A stretch of DNA of 64,000 bases. Source: Corynebacterium suedekumii (GTDB taxonomy: Bacteria > Actinomycetota > Actinomycetes > Mycobacteriales > Mycobacteriaceae). This document shows positions 18,429 through 26,967 of the stretch, piece after piece (the first letter of the stretch is position 1; each line of letters starts with the position of its first letter). The stretch spans positions 372,001-436,000 of the forward strand of contig NZ_CP126970.1 of the NCBI RefSeq assembly GCF_030252185.1. Reading direction: 5' to 3'. The notes under the pieces were generated by a model. It ran no database searches. It had not been told where the DNA came from and was given only the letters and a program-made list of their open reading frames with translations. Both the position numbers and the translations under genes were made by a program.

Positions 18429-18971
18429 GTGAAGTCCCTGAAGTCGGCCGGCATCATCTCCGCCGCCGCCCTGTCCGCGCTGGCACTGGCATCCTGCTCC
18501 GCAGGTCAGATCACCCAGACCTCCTCGCAGGTTGCCGCCGTCAACGGCGCGTCGGCCGACTCGGAGGACGGCACCGTCGCCGTCCGTGACGTCACCGTCG
18601 TGGTGGACGAGGAGGGCGACGCCGCCCTCAAGTTCACCGCCATCAACCAGGATCCCTCCATGACCGAGCACACGCTCGACTCCGTGGAGGTCGACGGCGC
18701 GGCCGTGGAGATGGACTCCGCCACCCTGGGCCGCGACTGCGTCCTCGTCGGTGACTCCGCCGAGGGCCTGGATTCCATGCCGCAGGCCGAGAACACCGGC
18801 TGCATCGAGTACACCGAGACCTCCCTGCCGAACGATGACTTCGCCATCGGCGGCAACCTGCCGGTCGTGTTCTCCTTCGACACTGGTGAGGTCGAGGTCA
18901 CCGCCACCATCGCCGCCCCGCAGCAGACCCCGGGCACCTTCGTCCGCGATTCGGTCCCCGAGGCCCACTAG
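18429..18971 (+). CDS. lpqE: LpqE-like lipoprotein
   Basis: Secreted lipoprotein of 180 residues with a signal peptide ending in the lipobox LASC (Cys23 lipidated). Position between carD and radA matches mycobacterial LpqE (Rv3584), and two cysteines in the mature part (GRDCVL, NTGCIE) may form a disulfide. GTG 18429 is preferred because GGAGG lies 8 nt upstream; the ATG at 18414 contains that site and lacks one of its own. Function is unknown beyond envelope location. The 217-bp gap to carD holds the divergent promoters and no other gene. It ends 3 bp before radA. Confidence 0.8.
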   Translation: MKSLKSAGIISAAALSALALASCSAGQITQTSSQVAAVNGASADSEDGTVAVRDVTVVVDEEGDAALKFTAINQDPSMTEHTLDSVEVDGAAVEMDSATLGRDCVLVGDSAEGLDSMPQAENTGCIEYTETSLPNDDFAIGGNLPVVFSFDTGEVEVTATIAAPQQTPGTFVRDSVPEAH

Positions 18972-18974
18972 CCT

Positions 18975-20342
18975 TTGGCCCGCAAAGCGAGGACGCTGCA
19001 CACCTGCTCGGAGTGCGGTTACTCCTCCCCCAAGTGGCTCGGCCGCTGCCCGGAATGCGGCTCCTGGGGCACCCTCGTCGAATCCGGCGCCACGCCGGCT
19101 TCCTCCTCATCGGCGAGGGTGCCTTCCTCCCTGACTCCCGCGGCTCCCGCGACACCCATCACGCGTATCGACGCCGCCGCGTCCACCTCCCTGCCCTCCG
19201 GCATCGGCGAGCTGGACCGTGTCCTCGGCTCCGGGGTCGTCCCCGGGTCCGTGGTCCTCATGGCCGGCGAGCCCGGCGTGGGCAAATCCACTCTCCTGCT
19301 CGAGGTGGCCAGCCGCTGGGCCTCCCTGGGCCGCACCGCCCTCTACGTCACCGCGGAGGAGTCCGTCGGCCAGGTCCGCGTCCGGGCCGAACGCACCGAC
19401 GCCCTCAAGGAGACCCTCTACCTGGCGGCGGAATCGAACCTCGACGTGGTCTTCGGCCATGTGGAGCAGCTCAAGCCGTCACTGCTCATCGTCGACTCCG
19501 TCCAGACGATGCACGCCCCCGGGGTGGAGGGGGTCGCCGGTGGTGTCGCCCAGTCCCGGGCCGTCACCGCGGCGTTGACCACCCTGGCCAAGACCTCCGG
19601 CATCCCCGTGCTGCTGGTGGGGCACGTGACCAAGGACGGCAACGTCGCCGGCCCCCGGGTGCTGGAGCACCTGGTGGACGTGGTGCTCAACTTCGAGGGT
19701 GACCGGCAGTCGTCGCTGCGGATGCTGCGCGGCATCAAGAATCGTTTCGGCGCCACCGACGAGGTGGGCTGTTTCGAGCAGACCGCCGGCGGCATCCGGG
19801 AGGTGCCGGACCCCTCGGGACTGTTCCTCTCCCACCGGGGGCAGACCCCGGACGGCTCGGCCGTGACGGTGGCGATGGACGGGGTGCGCCCCATCCTCGC
19901 CGAGGTGCAGTCGCTGACGGTGGACCCGGTGGCCAAGAACCCGCGTCGGGTGGTCACCGGCCTGGACAACAACCGCGTGCCCATGGTCCTGGCGGTCCTG
20001 CAGGCGCGGGCGGGTGAGCGCACCAACGAGAAGGACGCCTACGTCGCCACCGTCGGCGGCATGCGGATCTCCGAGACCGCCACCGATCTGGCCGTCGCCC
20101 TGGCCACGTGGTCGAGCCTGCACGAGCAACCCCTGCCGCCGAAGACGGTGGTCGTCGGCGAGGTCGGCCTGGCCGGGGAGCTGCGTCGGGTGCCCAGCCT
20201 GGAGCGCCGGCTCGCGGAGGCGGCACGGCTGGGTTACGAGTACGCCATCGTCCCGGCGGGTGAGAAGGTCCGGGTGCCCGGGATGCGGGTCGCCCAGGCG
20301 GCGACGCTGCGGGAGGCGATCGGGCTGGCCCGGCCCAGCTAG
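18975..20342 (+). CDS. radA: DNA repair protein RadA (Sms)
   Basis: RecA-like DnaB-type helicase acting on branched recombination intermediates. The 455 residues show an N-terminal C4 zinc finger (Cys11, 14, 25, 28), Walker A GEPGVGKST (98-106), the diagnostic KNRFG motif (255-259) and a C-terminal Lon-like domain (VGEVGLAGELRRVPSLERRL). The TTG start at 18975 is accepted because the zinc finger follows within ten residues and the gene begins 3 bp after lpqE. It precedes disA, the usual arrangement in actinobacteria and firmicutes. Confidence 0.96.
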   Translation: MARKARTLHTCSECGYSSPKWLGRCPECGSWGTLVESGATPASSSSARVPSSLTPAAPATPITRIDAAASTSLPSGIGELDRVLGSGVVPGSVVLMAGEPGVGKSTLLLEVASRWASLGRTALYVTAEESVGQVRVRAERTDALKETLYLAAESNLDVVFGHVEQLKPSLLIVDSVQTMHAPGVEGVAGGVAQSRAVTAALTTLAKTSGIPVLLVGHVTKDGNVAGPRVLEHLVDVVLNFEGDRQSSLRMLRGIKNRFGATDEVGCFEQTAGGIREVPDPSGLFLSHRGQTPDGSAVTVAMDGVRPILAEVQSLTVDPVAKNPRRVVTGLDNNRVPMVLAVLQARAGERTNEKDAYVATVGGMRISETATDLAVALATWSSLHEQPLPPKTVVVGEVGLAGELRRVPSLERRLAEAARLGYEYAIVPAGEKVRVPGMRVAQAATLREAIGLARPS

Positions 20343-20353
20343 ACTTGATCGTC

Positions 20354-21418
20354 ATGAGCGAAGGCAGCATCACCCCCGCCACCCTGTCGGAGGCCCTGCA
20401 GAATCTGGCCCCTGGAACGGCGTTGCGGGACGGGCTCGACCGGATCGTCAAGGGGCGCACCGGGGCACTCATCGTGCTGGGTGACGGCCCCGAGGTCACT
20501 GAACTGTGTGACGGCGGCATCGAGTTCGACGTCCCCTTCGCCCCCACCCGCCTGCGGGAGCTGTCGAAGATGGACGGTGCGGTCATCCTCTCCACCGACG
20601 GCACCCGCATCCGCCGGGCGAACGTGCAGCTGGTGCCGTCGCCGGCGTACGCGACGTCGGAAAGCGGCACCCGCCACCGCTCGGCGGAGCGCACGGCGCT
20701 GCAGACGGGGCGTCCGGTGGTGGCGGTGAGTCAGTCGATGAACGTGATCACCCTCTACGTGGACGGGGACCGGCACGTGCTCGATGATCCGGCGACGATC
20801 CTCAACCGGGCGAACCAGGCTATCGGCACGCTGGAGCGCTACCGGTCCCGCCTCGACCTGGCGAATCAGCGGCTGTTCGTCGCCGAGGTGAACAACTACG
20901 CCACCGTCTCCGATGTCGCGGCGGTGCTGCAGCGCGAACTGCTGGTCAAGCGGGTCGGCCTGGAACTGGATCAGAGCGTGCTGGAGCTGGGTACCGACGG
21001 CCGGCAGCTGGACCTCCAGCTCACCGAGCTGCGGGGTGACAATGACCGGGAGATCGACCTGCTCATCCGGGACTACCTCGCCGCGGACGGTACCCCCGGC
21101 ACCGAGGAGGTGCGTGCCGTGTCGGAGGCGCTCGACGGCCTCGACGACGCCGATCTGCTCAAGCCCGCGAACGTCGCCCGGGCGCTCGGCCTGCCGGCCA
21201 CGGAGGAGTCACTGACGCAGTGGATCGTGCCGCGCGGCTACCGGGTACTCAGCCGGGTGCCGCGGGTGCAGATGTTCCTGATGAACAAGATCATCTCGGG
21301 CGTCGGCGACCTCACCGCACTGCTGGCGGCCAGCGAGGAGGAACTCGCGGCGATCGACAACGTGGGCACCCTGTGGGCCCGTCACATCCATGAGGGCCTA
21401 CGGCGGATGAACGGTTAA
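20354..21418 (+). CDS. disA: diadenylate cyclase DisA (c-di-AMP synthase, DNA integrity scanning)
   Basis: Synthesises cyclic di-AMP from two ATP and scans DNA for branched structures. In 354 residues the DGA (74-76) and RHR (107-109, GTRHRSAER) catalytic motifs are intact, followed by the helical linker and a C-terminal helix-hairpin-helix DNA-binding domain (IISGVGDLTALLAASEEELAAI). ATG 20354 lies 8 nt behind a TAGACT box formed by the radA stop codon region (20340-20345), so disA may have its own leaderless promoter besides radA read-through. It overlaps the convergent gene at 21415 by 4 bp. Confidence 0.95.
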   Translation: MSEGSITPATLSEALQNLAPGTALRDGLDRIVKGRTGALIVLGDGPEVTELCDGGIEFDVPFAPTRLRELSKMDGAVILSTDGTRIRRANVQLVPSPAYATSESGTRHRSAERTALQTGRPVVAVSQSMNVITLYVDGDRHVLDDPATILNRANQAIGTLERYRSRLDLANQRLFVAEVNNYATVSDVAAVLQRELLVKRVGLELDQSVLELGTDGRQLDLQLTELRGDNDREIDLLIRDYLAADGTPGTEEVRAVSEALDGLDDADLLKPANVARALGLPATEESLTQWIVPRGYRVLSRVPRVQMFLMNKIISGVGDLTALLAASEEELAAIDNVGTLWARHIHEGLRRMNG

Positions 21419-22095
21419 CCCAGGTTGAAGGGGTGGGCGTCGGAGGGGTTGGAGCCGATGACCGCGTGGAGGAAGTACGGGCCCGCCTCGACCGGGGTGC
21501 GGTTGGAGCACTGGCCCGGCTGGGACTCCAGGCGGGACCACACGGCCTGGAAACTGCGCTCGTCGCCGGCCTCGAAGGTCTCGTCGCCGCCAAGCACGGA
21601 GGGGTAGCAGTCGGTGTCGGCCCACACGCGGTTGTTGCTCTCGAGGTTGTAGACCTCGAAACGAAGCTGCTCGTCGTCGAGGTTGATCTCGCAGTCCGCG
21701 TCGGTGGGGTTGGCCACCGTCATGTAGAACGTCGGCTGCACGTTCGGACCGTAGCTCGGCCGGTCGCTGGTGGCGGTGATCCGCAGATCCGCCAGCTCGC
21801 AGGTCTCCTTGCCTTCCGCTCCTTCCGCAGCGACGGTGGTCTCGGAGGGTTCCTCGCTCGCCTCCTCGCTTGTCGACGCCGCCGTGGTCTCCGTCGTGCT
21901 CTCCTCCGACGATGCGGTCGTCGCCGTCGTCTCCGTGGTGGTGGTCTCGCTGGCGACCGGCGCCTCCGGCTCATCCCCCCGATTGGCGAAGGCCACCATG
22001 CCCCACACCAGCAGGCCGATGACCACGAGAAGGACCACAACGGCGGCCACTCGACGGCGGACGTAGATCTCTTCGGGAAGGCGACGGTTGCTCAC
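21415..22095 (-). CDS. membrane-anchored extracytoplasmic protein, Rv3587c-like
   Basis: Single-pass protein: a short cytoplasmic arm, one membrane helix (VAAVVVLLVVIGLLVWGMVAFA), a 45-residue low-complexity linker rich in Thr, Ser and Glu, and a C-terminal globular domain with four cysteines (KETCEL, DADCEI, DTDCYP, GQCSN) that could form two disulfides. Position between disA and carbonic anhydrase matches Rv3587c of M. tuberculosis; function is unknown. GTG 22095 is chosen since a TAGAGT box (22108-22103) sits 7 nt upstream, predicting a leaderless mRNA; GTG 22104 is possible. Confidence 0.8.
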   Translation of the reverse strand: MSNRRLPEEIYVRRRVAAVVVLLVVIGLLVWGMVAFANRGDEPEAPVASETTTTETTATTASSEESTTETTAASTSEEASEEPSETTVAAEGAEGKETCELADLRITATSDRPSYGPNVQPTFYMTVANPTDADCEINLDDEQLRFEVYNLESNNRVWADTDCYPSVLGGDETFEAGDERSFQAVWSRLESQPGQCSNRTPVEAGPYFLHAVIGSNPSDAHPFNLG

Positions 22096-22149
22096 GTCCC
22101 CCACTCTAAAACCTCGGGCCGGTGACCTGCGTGACCCCGGGGCGCGTGT

Positions 22150-22773
22150 CTACTCCACGCCGTCGGCGGTGACCAGCTGGGTCTGCCCCGTGGACAGCAG
22201 ATAGCGCAGGCCGACGATGCCGCAGCGGCCGTCGTCGATACGCGTCTGCAGCGCGGAGAGGCGGTGCTTGATCTGCTCGACGATCTCGATGACGTGCTGG
22301 CGTTCATAGGCCGGCAGAGTGTTCATGCCGCGGGCGCGGGCCTCGAGGATGGAGGGGGCGACCTTCTCGATGAGGATGCGCTCCAGACCATTGGGGATCT
22401 TCCCGCCGGTCAACGCCTCATTGGTGGCCGCGACCGCACCGCAGGACTCGTGCCCCATGACCACGACCAGCTCCACGCCGAGGCTCTTGATGGCGTACTC
22501 GATGGAGGCGAGGACCGCGGGGTCGAGGATCTCGCCGGCGGTGCGGACGACGAAGAGGTCCCCGAGGCCGACGTCGAAGATGAGCTCGACGGGTACCCGC
22601 GAGTCGGAACAGGACAACACGACGGCGCGGGGGTTCTGCCCGGCGCGCAGCTCCGCCCGGCGGATGACGTCCTGGTTGGGGCGTTCAAGCTGCGCTGAGA
22701 CGAACCGTTCATTACCGGCCTTCAGCGCCTCCCACACGGCCTGCGGCTGGTTGGCGACATTCTTCATGGGCAT
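22150..22773 (-). CDS. beta-class carbonic anhydrase
   Basis: Zinc enzyme interconverting CO2 and bicarbonate, 207 residues, corresponding by position to mycobacterial CanB. Zinc ligands are visible: Cys55 with the Asp57-Arg59 pair (SCSDSRVP), His108 and Cys111 (MGHESCGAV). ATG 22773 is chosen because a TACAAT box (22786-22781) ends 7 nt before it; two further ATGs (22779, 22767) sit next to it. The promoter overlaps that of the divergent mutY. Confidence 0.93.
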   Translation of the reverse strand: MPMKNVANQPQAVWEALKAGNERFVSAQLERPNQDVIRRAELRAGQNPRAVVLSCSDSRVPVELIFDVGLGDLFVVRTAGEILDPAVLASIEYAIKSLGVELVVVMGHESCGAVAATNEALTGGKIPNGLERILIEKVAPSILEARARGMNTLPAYERQHVIEIVEQIKHRLSALQTRIDDGRCGIVGLRYLLSTGQTQLVTADGVE

Positions 22774-22780
22774 GCCCATG

Positions 22781-22790
22781 ATTGTAGACT
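22781..22790. promoter_or_regulatory. overlapping divergent -10 boxes of the carbonic anhydrase gene and mutY
   Basis: The ten bases ATTGTAGACT hold TACAAT on the minus strand (22786-22781) and TAGACT on the plus strand (22785-22790), sharing two base pairs. Each lies 7-8 nt from an ATG (22773 and 22799). RNA polymerase can occupy only one direction at a time, so the two genes probably compete. Confidence 0.65.
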
Positions 22791-22798
22791 GGCCCACC

Positions 22799-23659
22799 AT
22801 GGTTCCCACGCTGCTCACCTGGTTCCACCTCCACGAACGCCCCCTGGCGTGGCGCGAACCCGGCACCAGCGCGTGGGGGATCCTGCTCAGCGAGGTCATG
22901 AGCCAGCAGACCCCGGTGTCGCGTGTCGAACCCGTGTGGCGGGAATGGATGGAACGCTGGCCGGATCCCGCCGCCTTCGCACAGGCCTCCCCGGCCGAGG
23001 TGCTCCGCGCCTGGGGCAAGCTCGGCTATCCGCGGCGTGCTCTGCGCCTGCTGGAGTGCGCGCAGGTCATTGTCTCGCGTCACGACGGCCGCGTCCCCGA
23101 CGACGTCGACGACCTCCTCGCCCTGCCCGGTGTCGGCGACTACACCGCCCGCGCCGTCGCCTGCTTCGCCTACGGCCACAACGTTCCTGTGGTGGACACG
23201 AACGTCCGCCGGGTGGTGCGGCGCGCGGTGGAGGGGAGGTTCCTGGCGGGGACGGCGTCGAAAAGCGAGCTGCCGGCGGTGGCCGGGCTGCTGCCGGCGG
23301 AGGACGGACCACGGTTCTCGGCGGCGCTCATGGAGCTCGGTGCGCTGGTGTGCACGGCGACGTCCCCGCGGTGCGGGGAGTGCCCCCTGCGGAAAGAGTG
23401 CGCCTGGGTGGCCGCCGGCTCCCCGCCCCCGACAGCTGAGGAGCTGGCGAAGAAGAAGGTGCAGAAGTTCGCCGGCACCGACCGGCAGGTCCGCGGACTG
23501 ATCATGGACGTGCTCCGGGGCGCGGAGGCGCCGGTGCCGCAGTCTGAGATCGACGTGGTGTGGCCCGACGACGTCCAGCGCTCCCGCGCCCTGTTCTCCC
23601 TGCTGGCGGACGGCCTGGCGGAGCAGGACGATGCGGGGCTGTTCCGGCTGCCCCGGTAG
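22799..23659 (+). CDS. mutY: A/G-specific adenine glycosylase
   Basis: Removes adenine mispaired with 8-oxoguanine. In 286 residues: catalytic Glu32 (SEVMSQQTPV), helix-hairpin-helix LPGVGDYTA (109-117), catalytic Asp133 (VVDTNVRRV) and a 4Fe-4S loop Cys185-X6-Cys192-X2-Cys195-X5-Cys201. The C-terminal NUDIX-like 8-oxoG recognition domain seen in E. coli is mostly missing, replaced by a short winged-helix-like end (QSEIDVVWPDDVQRSRALFSLL), as in other short actinobacterial MutY. ATG 22799 lies 8 nt after TAGACT, suggesting a leaderless transcript. It ends 1 bp before the convergent response regulator. Confidence 0.95.
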   Translation: MVPTLLTWFHLHERPLAWREPGTSAWGILLSEVMSQQTPVSRVEPVWREWMERWPDPAAFAQASPAEVLRAWGKLGYPRRALRLLECAQVIVSRHDGRVPDDVDDLLALPGVGDYTARAVACFAYGHNVPVVDTNVRRVVRRAVEGRFLAGTASKSELPAVAGLLPAEDGPRFSAALMELGALVCTATSPRCGECPLRKECAWVAAGSPPPTAEELAKKKVQKFAGTDRQVRGLIMDVLRGAEAPVPQSEIDVVWPDDVQRSRALFSLLADGLAEQDDAGLFRLPR

Positions 23660-23660
23660 G

Positions 23661-24314
23661 TCAGGCCAGGCCGGCGTCGCGGATGAGCATGGCCGCGGAG
23701 ACGCGGTTGTCCACGCCCAGTTTGGTGAAGATACGCGACATGTTCGCCTTCACCGTGGCCACCGCCATGTGCGACTGCCGGGCGATGTCCGCGTTGCTCG
23801 CCCCCGAGGCCAGGAGGACGGCGACCTCGCGTTCGCGCTCGGTGAGGGTGTCCACCAGCGCGCGGGCACGGTGGTCGCGGGCGGGAGTCGAGTGGACCGT
23901 GCCGATCAGCGTCTCCACCGCCCCGGCGGACAGGGCCGGGCGGCCCGCGTGGACGTCCCGGACCGCAGCCACCATCTCGCGGGGGTCGGCGTCCTTGAGC
24001 AGGAAGCCCGCGGCACCGAGCTGGAAGGCGCGGACCACGTAATCGTCGGTGTTGAAGGTGGTGAGCATGATCACTGGGGTGGCGTCGCCCGAGGCCTGCA
24101 GCTCCGTGAGCACCGCGAGGCCGTCCATGCAGGGCATGCGGATGTCGCAGAGCACGACGTCGGGGAGGTGCTCGCGCACCAGGTCGAGCCCGGCGCGGCC
24201 GTCGCCGGCGTCGGCCACCACCTCCACGTCCGCCGCGGTGGCCATGATCATGCGCACGGCGGCGCGGACCATGGGGTCGTCGTCGATGACGATCACCCGG
24301 ATCTGCTCGCTCAT
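23661..24314 (-). CDS. NarL/FixJ-family response regulator
   Basis: Two-component regulator of 217 residues: receiver domain with acidic pocket DDDP (11-13) and phospho-acceptor Asp57 (LCDIRMP), and a C-terminal LuxR-type helix-turn-helix (LTEREREVAVLLASGASNADIARQ, about 150-215). ATG 24314 shares one base with the kinase stop (TGATG), so the pair is translationally coupled. The target is unknown; the gene next to the kinase on the other strand is the erythromycin-esterase-like protein, a reasonable candidate target. Confidence 0.93.
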   Translation of the reverse strand: MSEQIRVIVIDDDPMVRAAVRMIMATAADVEVVADAGDGRAGLDLVREHLPDVVLCDIRMPCMDGLAVLTELQASGDATPVIMLTTFNTDDYVVRAFQLGAAGFLLKDADPREMVAAVRDVHAGRPALSAGAVETLIGTVHSTPARDHRARALVDTLTEREREVAVLLASGASNADIARQSHMAVATVKANMSRIFTKLGVDNRVSAAMLIRDAGLA

Positions 24315-25407
24315 CAGCCCACCTTCCAGGGAACGGTCACATCCACCGTGAATGTACCGTCCACCCGGCCGGCGCGGGCCGTGCCACCCAACAGGCGGGC
24401 ACGTTCCTCGATGCCCACGAGGCCGTAACCGCCCTCCCCGGCCCCGGGGTCCGGTGCCGGGTTGCTCATCCGGAGGGCGACGCCCTCCCCGGAGACCCCG
24501 CCAGGCGGACGGTGACCTCCTGGCCCGGGGCGTGCCGCCGCGCGTTGGTCAGCCCCTCCTGGACCATCCGGTAGAGGTGGCGGCTGAGGCGTTCAGGAAC
24601 GTCCTCGGGCGCCGGGTCGAGCTGCAGGTCGACGGCGGAACCGGCCGCTTCCGCCTCGGCGAGGAGATCGTCGAGGTTCGCCAGGGTGGGTTGCGGAGCC
24701 TCCGGGTCGTCCGTGCTGCGCAGGTCTGCGAGGACGACGCGGAGCTCGTCGAGGGCCCGGCGGGAATTGTCCCGGATGACCCCGGCCGCGTCGCGCACGT
24801 CGGCGGGCAGGTCCTCCCGGTAGGCCAACGCCCCGGACATCATGGCGACGAGGGAAACCCGGTGGGCCACCACGTCGTGCATCTCGCGGGCGATGCGGGC
24901 ACGTTCCGCCATCCGGATCTGCGTGGCCCGGTACTCATCCGCCTCGGCGCGGGAGTCCCGGGAGTCGGCGACCGCATTGAGCAGCAGGCCGACGAACAGG
25001 GCGATGACGAGCATGGACACGGAGATACCCATCTCCACCGACGACGTGCTGGTCCACCCGCCGGCGGCCAGCTGCACCGCCTTCACCGCCGTGCCCGCCG
25101 CGACCAGGCCCACCGGGCCGGGCAGGCCGCGGCCGACGCCCGTGCGCCGGGCCAGGGAACCCACCATGCCGATGACACCGCCGATCGCCGCCGGGCTGAC
25201 CGCCAGGCAGGCGAGCGTGATCACCGAGGCCACCACCGGTCGGGTGTGCCGCAGCGGCAGCACGGCCAGGGCGAGCAGCGCCGGGAGCAGCAGGAGCAGC
25301 CAGATACCGGGATCGGAGGGCGCCAGCGCCAAGGGCGTGAGGTAGTAGAGCGTGGCGGTGAGAACCGGGAGCCAGAACAACAGACGCAGCGAGGTTGCAG
25401 AGGTCAT
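24314..25407 (-). pseudogene. sensor histidine kinase (HisKA_3 type), one frameshift
   Basis: Membrane sensor kinase, about 364 residues after correction: six or so membrane helices in the first 150 residues, then a HisKA_3 dimerisation domain with phospho-acceptor His177 (REMHDVVAHRVSL) and a HATPase_c domain. The frame breaks at the CCCC run 24496-24499 (minus-strand GGGG where five G are needed): VRLAGVSGEGVALRMSN should follow, with the GYGLVGIEERARLLGG box and stop at 24314. The lost part contains the last ATP-binding box, so a real deletion would inactivate it. ATG 25407 is the first plausible start; no good ribosome-binding site is seen. Confidence 0.82.
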
Positions 25408-25537
25408 GGCAATGACGTTATCCACCGGTCCGGGCCGCCGGTAGCGACCTTCGGCTCGTATTCCGTGGCCGAAGGTCGCGGTCATCCGGCTACCCACGGC
25501 CGATGATCGCGGCGTCGCCAGGCAGTGGAATGAAGGC

Positions 25538-26753
25538 ATGACCACATCACATCGTCCCCGTCACCGTCGCCGGCGCCTCGCGCTGATCATCCTCCTCACC
25601 GTTGTGGTGGTGTTCATCGCCGCCACCATCGTCTCCCTGGCGGTGGAGCACCCGCCCGCAGGGCGAACCGCAGGCCGTCGAGTTCGCCACCGCACAGCTG
25701 TCCGCCCCGCTTCTCGACGCCCGCGTCCTCGCCCTCGGCGAGGCCACCCACGGCAACGCCGACTACCAGAACCTGCGCCTGGAGTTGAGCCGGAAGGTGC
25801 TGCCGCACGGCACCCGCACCATCGTGATGGAGGAGGACTACGGAACGACCTCCCTGGTCAACGACTACATCCAGGGCGGGGAGGGCACCGCAGAAGAGGC
25901 CGCCCTCCGATTCGGCTTCCGCCTCAACCAGACCGCCGAGAACGCCCGCTGGCTCGAGTGGCTCCGCGACTACAACGCGGACCTGCCCGCGGGCGGGAGA
26001 GTGCAGCTGGTGGGGATGGACGTGCAACGGGTGCCGGCGTCGAGAAGCATCGCCCTCGACGGTCTGGCCCACCACGACCCGGCCGCCGCCGAACGCCTGG
26101 GGGCCGTCCTCAGCGGGCTGGAGGACGGTGAGGTCACCGACGCTCACGCCACCGCCACCCGGGAGCTTGTCGACGCCACCCGCACCCTCCCGGGCAGCCC
26201 GCATCCGCACAACGCCGCACTGGCGCTGCACCACCACGTCGAGCTGATGCGGACGGGTGACTATTCCACGGTCCGCGAGGAGGCGATGTTCGACATGCTC
26301 ACCCGCCTCGTGGAGCAGTCGACGACGCCGGTCCTGCTGTTCGCCCACAACGGGCACGTGGCAAAGGCCGAGCAGGGGATGCTGACGCAACCGGTCGGTG
26401 CGATGGCCGCCGAGACCTGGGGAGACGACTATCAGGTGATCGGCACCGACTTCATCGACACGGAATTCCTCTCCGGCACCCCCGAGGAACGGCAGGCCTG
26501 GACACTGCACAACCGCACTCCCCTGGCGGGCGTGTTCGCGGGCACCGACGTCGGTTACCTGGACTTCGCGGACACCTCCGGGAAGAATCGGGAACTTGTC
26601 GACACACTCATCACCATGGGCAGCGCCGGCGAACGGTTCACCCGCCTGCAACAGCTCATACCGCTGTTCCACCTCGTCGCCGGTGTCCCCTCCGAGTGGT
26701 ACGACGCGCTGATCATCGTCGACGACGCCACCCCGACGACGATGCTCGGGTGA
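25538..26753 (+). pseudogene. erythromycin-esterase-family protein, membrane-anchored, one frameshift
   Basis: Corrected length 404 residues. N-terminal membrane helix (LALIILLTVVVVFIAATIVSLAV) then the erythromycin esterase-like domain with the histidine motif LGEATHGN, the catalytic-site-like MEEDYG and VQLVGMDVQRV, and LFAHNGHVAK. The frame shifts at 25651-25657 (CCCGCCC, one C too many), between EHPP and QGEPQAVEFATAQL. Many members do not hydrolyse macrolides, and an outward-facing anchored form makes a resistance role uncertain. It is divergent from the kinase gene, with the start ATG 25538 behind a purine-rich stretch, and ends 1 bp from the convergent DUF4236 gene. Confidence 0.75.
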
Positions 26754-26754
26754 C

Positions 26755-26925
26755 CTACTTCCAGCGGCCCCGGAAGTTGAGGCCGCCGGGCAGGTTGACC
26801 CACAGGCCACCGCGGCTGTTGATGGTCAGCGGCCCGATCCTGGTCGACGCGGACGCACCCGAGCCGGAGATGTTGATCCAGCTGTTCTTGCCGACCTTCT
26901 TACGCTTGCGGTACGTGATGCCCAT
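26755..26925 (-). CDS. small DUF4236-like protein
   Basis: A 56-residue basic protein beginning MGITYRKRKKVGKNSWINIS and continuing with glycine-rich SGSGASAS, then RGGLWVNLPGGLNFRG at the end. The pattern of an R/K-rich start, NISxSG and a terminal glycine-rich amphipathic stretch is that of the short DUF4236 family, whose function is unknown. A TAAACT box (26939-26934) ends 8 nt before ATG 26925, predicting a leaderless mRNA divergent from the lipase gene. Codon use and the sharp start make it a real gene despite its size. Confidence 0.75.
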   Translation of the reverse strand: MGITYRKRKKVGKNSWINISGSGASASTRIGPLTINSRGGLWVNLPGGLNFRGRWK

Positions 26926-26967
26926 GACGTGCAAGTTTACACCGCAGCACTGCTACATTAATGGATC

